Shown: in pieces, positions 1 to 5,212 of the stretch
Numbering within the stretch: position 1 is the first letter of the stretch
Layout of the letters: every line of letters starts with the position of its first letter
The notes under the pieces: generated by a model
Told to the model about the DNA's origin: nothing
The model's database searches: none
The model's input: the letters and a program-made list of their open reading frames with translations, nothing else
Translations under genes and position numbers: made by a program
Source of the DNA: Baffinella frigidus
Taxonomy: Eukaryota > Cryptophyceae > Cryptomonadales > Baffinellaceae
Reading direction: 5' to 3'
Assembly (NCBI GenBank): GCA_026770585.1
Contig: MU647570.1
Coordinates: 74,760-86,141 of the forward strand
Length of the DNA stretch: 11,382 nt

Positions 1-92
1 GTTTAGGGTTTAGGGTTTAGGGTTTAGGGTTTAGGGTTTAGGGTTTAGGGTTTAGGGTTTAGGGTTTAGGGTTTAGGGTTTAGGGTTTAGGG
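1..92. repeat. Telomere-type heptamer array (TTTAGGG)n
   Basis: About 13 nearly perfect tandem TTTAGGG units open the window, followed by a degenerate unit into unique sequence. On the plus strand the G-rich strand points inward, the wrong direction for a left chromosome end. It is therefore an internal (interstitial) array or an array cut by the window edge, not a terminal cap as oriented. On the strand of the HAT1-like gene it reads CCCTAAA and directly abuts the last recognised exon. Confidence 0.9.
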
Positions 93-195
93 TTTGGGGG
101 TTAGGGAGTCGATCCAGGCGCGGAGCGTGTCCGCTGCGTACTCCACCTCCACCTCGGGGATATCATACCAGCGAAAAGACATCACAGTTAGGGGT
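87..195 (-). CDS. HAT1: HAT1-like exon 7, running into telomere repeat (possibly a truncated exon copy)
   Basis: Acceptor CACCCAG at 196-202 completes the split Gly and gives PLTVMSFRWYDIPEVEVEYA, then ADTLRAWIDSL. No donor is seen before the CCCTAAA repeat (sense strand). The frame ends T-P-K-P-stop, encoded by the repeat itself. HAT1 needs about 200 more residues, so this is either a truncated copy of the real exon or a cut gene. Confidence 0.6.
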
Positions 196-3100
196 CTGGG
201 TGTAGTGCTCAGGGTTGAGGATTTGTACCGATTTGTACCACACACCCTTTTCGGGACTGCACCACCTCGACCTCCGGTCTCTCATACCAGATACACTAGC
301 ACTCAGGTCCCACTCTGAACTCCAAACCCTCGACTCTCAACCCGACAAGTGAAATGAGAAAACGAGGAGACCGGAAGTTAACTCCCCGGTGTTGTGGAAC
401 AACGTTTGGTGCAAAAACGATGGGTCAACCCGACTGAGGCAGAGCTAGGTTCTGAACGAGTTGAGTTCTAGAACTCCGACCAGGGGAGACGCTTTACAAA
501 TACATTCCTAGAGCCTCCCGTTTCTAGCTCTGTCTGAGCGTGATTCGGTCTCGCCAATTTGGTGAGACTGAATCGCTCTCAAGTTCACTGAATCGCTCTC
601 AAGTTCACGAATTTGTACTACATCACCAGGCCCGTGAACTTGACAACAGGCGGTGAACCCGACTGAGACGGAGCTAGAACGTACCAGGCGATGAGTTTCA
701 CGTGTATCTTCGCTCCAGTACAGAGAGCATCTAAATTCAGGGGCCCAGATCAACTGGGGCAGAGCTAGGCTTTGACAGTACCCGATGTGTAGCTTTTATC
801 GTGTGTTTGCACCCCGTCCTTGACGACAGACGGCGAGCAGAGCACCCGACCATTCCTAGAGCACAACACCACACACCGGGCTTCCAAGGACATTTTTCGA
901 CTCCGCTCGAAACGTCGGATACTTTAAACGAAATGGAGCGTTATGCGAAGCTCTGCGAAGCAAGCACTGCGGCTTGAAACATACCCGATGCACCGCTCCG
1001 CGTGCGTTCTCTCCACCGAGGCAGAGCTCAAGGTACTGAAGAACTCGAGCAAATGGGAGGCTCTAGGAATGTATTTTATAAAGCGGCTCTCCTGGTTTAA
1101 CTAGTTGTCAGCATTCAAGTTCTTGAGGGTTCGAACGATACCCGATGAGTAGCTCCTCGTGCGTGCGCTCTCCGTCCTTCACCACAGGGGGCGAGTAGAA
1201 CACCTGCACGCGTTGATCATCTTCAGAGCTATTCAACAACTTGGAAATTGGTGTCAAGGTAATTTTTTTCATCGCACCGTTGCGAGTTTCCTGGTACCAG
1301 GGAATTTCCAAGTGGGCAATTCGTCTAATCGAAAACAGCTAAGTCCCACCGGAATAACCCTGAGGCCCTTTTCGTCTGAGCCCGTTCCCGGGTGCTCAAT
1401 GAACCCCTCTCACCCCGGTGCGTCAAGCCCGGGAGTCGCCTGCAAGAAATACCCAAAAAGCCTCTTAATGAATGGCGCCAGGCTGTAGCGTTGACGATTT
1501 GGGGTTGGCGAAAGGGGCGCAAACCCTAAACCCCTGAACCCAAAAACCAAGACCCAAGACCCAATATCCACGCAAGGTTCTTTGGTGGGGCATTTCAGGG
1601 TCATTTTTGGAGCCGTTTGGCCAAACTCCCAGTACAACTCTCAGTACAAGTTGTGCTGAGTACTCTCAGTACAACTTTGCAAAAAAGGCTCCAATTCCAA
1701 CGTCTCCAGTACAAATGGAATACCCCCACCCCCCAACAGCCTTGCGTGGCGCACCCAACAAAACAAAAACAAAAACAAAAACAAATAATCAAAATCGAAC
1801 CGGCACCTGGTGGGTGAAGAGGGGGTTGAAGGATTGATCCTCCGCCTCCCCAAGCCCGCTGATCATCTCGAGGCATTCCAGGGTCGTTTTTGGAGCCGTT
1901 TGGTCTAAATCCCAGTATGATTTTGTAGAAAGGGCTCCAATTCCAAGGCCTCTAGTACAAATTGAATACCCCCACAACAGCCTTGCGTGGCGCAAAACAA
2001 AAAAAATAACCAAAACAAAACAAAACCGCACCTGGTGGGTGAAGAGGGGGCTGAAGGCGCGGTCCTCCGCCTCGCCAACCCCGCTCAGCATCTTCAGCGA
2101 GACCACCTGCAAGCCCAATCACGAAACACGGTTCAACAAACAGAGATTTTCCAGGCGCTTTTTTTTGTAAAACCTGTTCCTGGTACAGGTTTTACCTTTT
2201 CCGACCACCTGGCGTCGGTCTGGTTTATAGACTTTGGATCACTCATCGCCAGAGAACCACACAGCGGGCTTCGAAGGGAGGTTCGGCCCGGTTGTGACCA
2301 AGAGTTGGTTAGTATACCCGGAAGAGTTGGTTAGGATATCCGGAACAACCCTCTGTTCCTGCAAGGCGCGTACCTCAATGTCCTACGGATGATCCGCGTA
2401 TGTGTTATTCACGGAATCCCGTTGTAGACCGCTGTGTGGATTTAGTCCCGTCATCATATAGATTATATCTCAGATTTTGGCTTGGCACTGGAGTCAGTTT
2501 GAACTTTTAGGGTTTAAAATACCGGGATTTGTACCGGAAATTCTTTAGATGGACGTTACGCGAAATACAGTCTTTTAGGTGACGCGACGATATTGTTCGC
2601 AACGCGTTGGCCCACTCGGGTTGACTATTCTCAAGTTGACATGCTAGGTTTGCGGTACACATCCGTCAACTTTGGAGCGGGAATGAGCGCGGGCTCACGA
2701 AATTGGTGAGCCGAAATAGACCGAGGCAGAGCTAGATACCCGGAAACTAGCCCACGCCAGGGATGCTGAAAACATGCTGGCCCCATTCCCGAAATAGACA
2801 GAGGCAGAGGTAGATTGTTGGCACCTCGTTGGCCCACGTCGAAAAAGGAGGGTCGTCATCCTCCTCCTCGCTTCCTGCCGGAGAGACAGAGATGACTTAC
2901 GAGACTGTGGGGTGACTTAGCGAGAGAACAATGATGACTTAGAAGCAGTTGGACGACTTGGAGGGGGGGAATTACTTTCAACAGCGATGACTTCTGTCTG
3001 GACTCAAGAACCCCCGAAGTTCAATCGAAACCAGGAGAAAAGCGGGTCACGAATTCATCCAGTGCCAGACACCAATAAATCCTAAACCCTAAATACTAAA

Positions 3101-4534
3101 CCCTCAACCCTAAACCCTAGACCCTGACCCTAACCCTCATCCTCAACCCTAAACCCTAAACCCTAAACCCTAAACCCTAAACTCTAAACCCTAAACCCTA
3201 AACCTTAAGCCCTAAACCCTAGACCCTAGACCCTAGACCCTAGACCCTAGACCCTAGACCCTAGACCATAAACCCTAAACCCCAAACACTGAACCCTAAA
3301 CCCCAAACCCCAAACCCTAAACCCTAAACCCTAAACCCCAACCCCCAAACCCTACACACTAAACCGTCATCGCGTCCCATAAGAAACCCTATCTCAGATT
3401 CGCCCTGGGCGTTGGGGCCGTTTGGTATGAGCGCGTCATTTTACATAGAAAATTCGTCATTTTACATTGAAAAGTCTCAAGAAATATTGATACGGGGGGA
3501 TTTTCTGCCCCAAAGTTGACGAATTTGTACCGCAAACCCAGCATGTCAACTTGAGAATAGTCCCTCAACCCGAGTGAGGCAGAGCTAGACCTTCCTTCTC
3601 GTCCTTTTAGTTGCAAATGTCCCGCGATGTATTTTCAAGCCAGATCAACTCCCCGGCCGGGGAGAAAAACAACCCGGTCAATACTGGGGGCTTCGTTCGC
3701 TTCGTTCGCGGACCTTGCTCATCGTCAGCAGTCTCGTGCACCGTGACCTTGACGCTTCCTCCCTCCTCCCCGAACCGCGCGCGTTTCTTCTCCGCCGAGC
3801 CGCCCTCCTGCGCGACGCTGCCCTTTCAATGTCTAGCTCTGCCTCGTTCGGGTTGGGTTGATTTTCTTAAGTTGGCATGCTGGGTGCGTGGTACAGATCC
3901 GTCAACTTTGGAGCGGGAAGGTGCTTGGTCTCACCAGATGGGTGAGACCAAATAGACTAATACAAGATTAGATCCCCTGGACGCATTGATGCAGAAAGCG
4001 ACGCAAGCGTTCGGGGGTGCAGCGAGCGCGATTCAGGCGACAGTCGACCACCGCCTGCCCCTGCTTGCACTGCGCATCCATGGCAGGGCGCGTGTTTCCC
4101 ATGAGTTTCAATCTATGCTGCACCGCCTTCGGCGGCGTCCACACGCGTCCTCCGGGGGCTCAGGCGCGACCTTCTTTGCCTTGGGCGCCTTGATCGCTGC
4201 GTCCGGGTCCGCCAGCAGGTTCGCCGGCTTCAGCTTCAACTCCTTCCCCCCGTCGAGCTTCACCAGCCATCGCTCCCCTGGGTGCCGCCACAGTCAAAAA
4301 GAGCGCCCGGGGCGGCAGGCGCGGTGGGGCGAGCAGGGCGCTCTAACTTGCAGCCCTCCAGTCTGCACCGCCGCGCATGTGCCTTTGGGATTCACGTCGC
4401 GGGGGGCGCTGAGGCTGGGCGCAAAGCATACCTTCCTCCCGGACCACCACGCCGCACAGGTCGTTGTGCTCCGGCGTCTTGACCAGCCCGTGCAACTTCA
4501 CGCGCGCCCCGCTCTTCAGGTTCAGTGCCGGCAT
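87..4534 (-). CDS. HAT1: HAT1-like gene, N-terminal half, seven exons (type B histone acetyltransferase), catalytic part outside the window
   Basis: Seven exons join in frame: 4534-4432, 4277-4145, 3817-3714, 2874-2825, 2106-2032, 1203-1142, 195-87. All introns are GT-AG, of 154, 327, 839, 718, 828 and 946 nt. The family call rests on exons 4-7: the order ...STWANEVVSLKML..., then AFSPLFTHQVF, then a beta-rich stretch ending EVEVEY. This matches the N-terminal domain of HAT1 (yeast Hat1 has W..SANEAL... and QFSPLFT at the same places). HAT1 acetylates newly made histone H4, mainly K5/K12, with an RbAp46/48 partner. The N-terminal ~55 residues form an SH3-like module (ARVKLHGL...CGVVV, RWLVKLDGGKELKLKPANLL) that classical HAT1 lacks. 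A lysine/acidic linker follows. The GNAT domain is not present, so the gene either continues left of position 1 or is truncated. Family call is inference from motif order; exon structure is supported by phase at every junction. Confidence 0.72.
255..290 (-). pseudogene. Decayed copy of HAT1-like exon 7 middle
   Basis: The minus strand reads WYERPEVEVVQSRKG against WYDIPEVEVEYAADTL in exon 7. Only the central part is retained, and it lies upstream (sense) of the exon. Confidence 0.6.
523..678. mobile_element. MITE-like element with TCTAGCTC terminal inverted repeats, complete copy
   Basis: The left end is TCTAGCTCTGTCTGAG; the right end reversed is TCTAGCTCCGTCTCAG. Inside are a palindrome (GTCTCGCC...GGTGAGAC), a 20-bp tandem duplication (near 565-604) and the family core CAAGTTCACGAATTTGTAC. 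No transposase. Fragments of the same right end (GAGGCAGAGCTAG) occur near 435-455 and 750-768. Confidence 0.65.
782..845 (-). pseudogene. Decayed copy of HAT1-like exon 6 (second downstream copy)
   Basis: The minus strand reads VLCSPSVVKDGVQTHD, then loses frame relative to VFYSPPVVKDGERTHE. The donor-like GG/GTACTG is kept; the acceptor AG is lost. Confidence 0.7.
985..1016 (-). pseudogene. Copy of HAT1-like exon 6 3' end with intact donor
   Basis: Minus strand ERTHAERCIG followed by GTATGT, a better donor consensus than the GTATCG of the full exon. Only the 3' half is present. Confidence 0.68.
1142..1203 (-). CDS. HAT1: HAT1-like exon 6
   Basis: 62 nt with acceptor GCGTGCAG and donor GTATCG, starting phase 0 and ending phase 2. 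It encodes VFYSPPVVKDGERTHEELLI, corresponding to the segment after FSPLFT that in other HAT1 proteins reads roughly YGDSEKIYG. The insertion relative to the family is several residues. Two decayed copies follow at 1016-985 and 845-782. Confidence 0.7.
1503..1575. repeat. Degenerate heptamer stretch
   Basis: Short run of CCCTAAA- and CCCAAGA-like units within HAT1 intron 5. The flanks 1204-1500 show nothing recognisable. Confidence 0.45.
1807..1873 (-). pseudogene. Second, open-frame copy of HAT1-like exon 5 (3' part)
   Basis: Minus strand LEMISGLGEAEDQSFNPLFT then HQ, followed by donor GTGCCG. There are no stops and substitutions are mostly conservative against SLKMLSGVGEAEDRAFSPLF. The normal acceptor is missing, but CTCGAG before ATGATC could act as one in phase 0, so use as an alternative exon is possible. 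Confidence 0.7.
2032..2106 (-). CDS. HAT1: HAT1-like exon 5: core motif FSPLFTHQ
   Basis: 75 nt, phase 0 at both ends, acceptor GGGCTTGCAG and donor GTGCGG. The 25 residues start VVSLKMLSG and end RAFSPLFTHQ. F-x-P-x-F/Y-T is the HAT1 family signature. A near-complete second copy of its 3' part lies downstream at 1807-1873. Confidence 0.78.
2167..2195. repeat. Perfect short hairpin
   Basis: GTAAAACCTGT and its inverse ACAGGTTTTAC separated by 7 nt, within HAT1 intron 4 about 60 nt upstream (sense) of the exon 5 acceptor. Confidence 0.75.
2301..2344 (-). repeat. 22-bp tandem duplication with branch-point-like core
   Basis: Two 22-bp units. On the HAT1 sense strand one contains TACTAACCAACTCTT, a perfect TACTAAC-type branch motif with pyrimidines. 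It lies about 200 nt from the exon 5 acceptor, far for direct use. The surrounding 2345-2600 shows nothing else recognisable. Confidence 0.6.
2603..2616 (-). pseudogene. Short copy of HAT1-like exon 4 3' end
   Basis: Minus strand GAGTGGGCCAACGCG resembles the exon 4 end ACGTGGGCCAACGAG. It lies downstream of that exon. Confidence 0.45.
2612..2737. mobile_element. TCTAGCTC-family MITE-like copy
   Basis: Carries the family core (CTATTCTCAAGTTGACAT, GGTACACATCCGTCAACTTT), the palindrome GGCTCAC...GTGAGCC and the right end GAGGCAGAGCTAGA. The left terminal repeat is missing. A short second right end lies near 2793-2816. Confidence 0.65.
2825..2874 (-). CDS. HAT1: HAT1-like exon 4: acidic stretch leading into HAT1 domain
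   Basis: 50 nt between acceptor CCGGCAG and donor GTGCCA. It completes a Gly codon and then encodes SEEEDDDPPFSTWANE. The STWANE end corresponds to the W..SANEA entry of the HAT1 N-terminal domain. Both phases fit exons 3 and 5. Confidence 0.68.
2885..2995 (-). repeat. Diverged AAGTCATC repeats before HAT1 exon 4 acceptor
   Basis: On the minus strand, AAGTCATC-like motifs recur about five times at roughly 20-30 nt spacing in the last 120 nt of intron 3. This is reminiscent of the iterated acceptor array in COQ9 intron 4 but too diverged to be sure. Confidence 0.4.
3069..3365. repeat. Telomere-like heptamer array, mixed CCCTAAA/CCCTAGA
   Basis: About 300 bp of heptamers on the plus strand, with a homogeneous CCCTAAA block (about 3140-3200), a homogeneous CCCTAGA block (about 3220-3265) and CCCCAAA variants. 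It lies in HAT1 intron 3, antisense (G-rich in the transcript), unlike all other arrays here. Confidence 0.9.
3495..3590. mobile_element. TCTAGCTC-family MITE-like copy, inverted
   Basis: Reverse orientation: CAAAGTTGACGAATTTGTAC, CATGTCAACTTGAGAATAG and terminal GAGGCAGAGCTAGA. The far end toward 3407 is diverged, with a CGTCATTTTACAT direct repeat (near 3435 and 3459). Confidence 0.65.
3714..3817 (-). CDS. HAT1: HAT1-like exon 3: charged linker
   Basis: Acceptor is GGGCAG at 3818. It encodes a basic patch (AEKKRARFG, possibly a nuclear localisation signal), then VKVTVHETADDEQ. Donor GTCCGC at 3713 leaves phase 1, resembling the GTCCGA donor of COQ9 exon 1. If the donor is ignored the frame stays open to a TAA near 3614, so an alternative C-terminus (ending LENTSRDICN) is conceivable. 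Confidence 0.6.
3832..3970. mobile_element. TCTAGCTC-family MITE-like copy in HAT1 intron 2
   Basis: Begins TCTAGCTCTGCCTCG, contains TTCTTAAGTTGGCATG and GTCAACTTTGGAGCGGGAA, then a perfect palindrome GGTCTCACC/GGTGAGACC (3927-3949), and ends with a decayed right repeat GATTAGA. Its left end is about 15 nt from the exon 3 acceptor. Confidence 0.7.
4145..4277 (-). CDS. HAT1: HAT1-like exon 2: second half of SH3-like module plus Lys/Pro linker
   Basis: The acceptor is CCCAG at 4278-4282. The split Gly codon restores frame, giving ERWLVKLDGGKELKLKPANL, which completes the barrel begun in exon 1, then AIKAPKAKKVAPEPPED. Donor is GTGTGG at 4144, phase 2. Reading through the donor instead reaches a TGA soon after (CSID-stop), so a short isoform of this domain alone is possible. 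Confidence 0.72.
4432..4534 (-). CDS. HAT1: HAT1-like exon 1: start codon and first half of SH3-like module
   Basis: ATG at 4534-4532 is the first in-frame Met after an in-frame TAA about 36 nt upstream. It encodes 34 residues, including ARVKLHGLVKTPEHNDLCG, a pattern (GxRVxLHGLxxxPxxNxxxGxV) common in small SH3-like barrels of protist proteins. It ends GAGGAAG before donor GTATGC, phase 1. Confidence 0.75.
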
Positions 4535-4837
4535 CCCGGGGACGGTCTCGTTGAGTGGTATCTTCGGTTAGGTTCCCTTGTCACCTCACTCCGACAGTCC
4601 CACACAAGTCCCACGCCCGCTGCTTTTTGGCGGGAGCGACGAAAAAATCTGCGGTGTAAAGCGGCTGTCGTCACCGAAGCTGTCTTTCGATTTCGGTTTA
4701 AAATGGTTCTAAACGAGATAAAGTCAACTCCAACTAACAATTCGTCCAAAGTTGTGGGAACTGAAGCTTTGCATGCCCAGAAAGGGCCATCAAAATTCGA
4801 AAGACAGGCGCTGAGGTTCCCAGCCGGAATTCTCCGG
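4535..4837. promoter_or_regulatory. Divergent HAT1/COQ9 intergenic promoter
   Basis: The 303 bp between the inferred start codons must hold both 5' leaders and promoters. No clear TATA box is seen. A possible upstream in-frame ATG for COQ9 lies at 4703. The region has an E2F-like site (separate entry) and a GC-rich to AT-richer transition toward COQ9. Confidence 0.6.
4624..4635 (+). promoter_or_regulatory. E2F-like site TTTTTGGCGGGA
   Basis: TTTGGCGGGA (4626-4635) matches the canonical E2F/DP binding consensus. It lies about 92 bp from the HAT1 start. A site controlling S-phase expression would suit a histone-deposition acetyltransferase. This is inference from a 10-bp match. Confidence 0.45.
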
Positions 4838-5212
4838 ATGGCTGGGAGGATGGTCGCTCTCGGGACCGCCGCCGCCGCTGCGCGAGCGTCAGCTGGTCGC
4901 GTGGCGGCTTCCTCTCCGCGCTCCGAAGCAGCGTCTCTGCTGCACGCTCGCAGCGCCCCGGTCGCTGCTTCGCTGCGCCCGTGGCACGCTGCCCCGCTGG
5001 TCGGGGCGAGGTGTTTCTGTGCAAAGCGTAGCTGGGAGCTGCAGCCAGGGCGCCCCGCGGGGAAGCGCAGCCTGTCGGCGGGGGCTGCGGGAAAGGACGA
5101 CGAGTCGTCCCAGGAGGCGAAGGAAGAAGGTGGCCAGGAGGTGGGGGATGTGAAGAAGGAGATTCTGGAACGGGCGCTGGAGCATGTGCACACCTGGGGC
5201 TGGACGACGCAG
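4838..5212 (+). CDS. COQ9: COQ9 exon 1: mitochondrial presequence and start of COQ9 domain
   Basis: The first ~85 residues are Arg/Ala/Ser-rich with almost no acidic residues, typical of a matrix targeting peptide; KRSLSAG near residues 80-86 is a likely processing region. An acidic linker and then KKEILERALEHVHTWGWTTQ follow. Start chosen at 4838 (MAGRMVALG); ATG at 4850 is equally plausible by context. An in-frame ATG at 4703 would add 45 residues unlike a presequence. Donor GTCCGA. Confidence 0.9.

Larger units (their letters stand above)
478..1097. repeat. Long-spaced inverted repeat (about 40 bp arms) in HAT1 intron 6
   Basis: Arms at about 478-519 and 1055-1097 are inverted copies sharing ACATTCCTAGAGCCTCCC and flanking sequence. 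They enclose the 523-678 element and both decayed exon 6 copies. A third partial copy, CATTCCTAGAGC, sits near 851. Confidence 0.65.
1588..2110. repeat. Tandem segmental duplication containing HAT1 exon 5 and its copy
   Basis: Two units (about 1588-1873 and 1874-2110) share TTTTTGGAGCCGTTTGG, GGCTCCAATTCCAA, CAGCCTTGCGTGGCGCA, an AAAAC-rich tract and the exon itself. The sense-upstream unit carries the full exon 5; the downstream unit carries the 3' part only. Confidence 0.8.

Noticed and set aside
1-92. True chromosome end
   Set aside because: The G-rich strand runs inward from the left edge, opposite to a left telomere, and similar arrays occur throughout the introns.
3389-3616. Shared peptide-like translations (SASLGLRDYSQVDMLG and relatives at 3389-3616, 6002-6288, 3611-3955)
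   Set aside because: Their similarity comes from copies of the TCTAGCTC-family repeat; frames and ends are not conserved, so coding is not supported.
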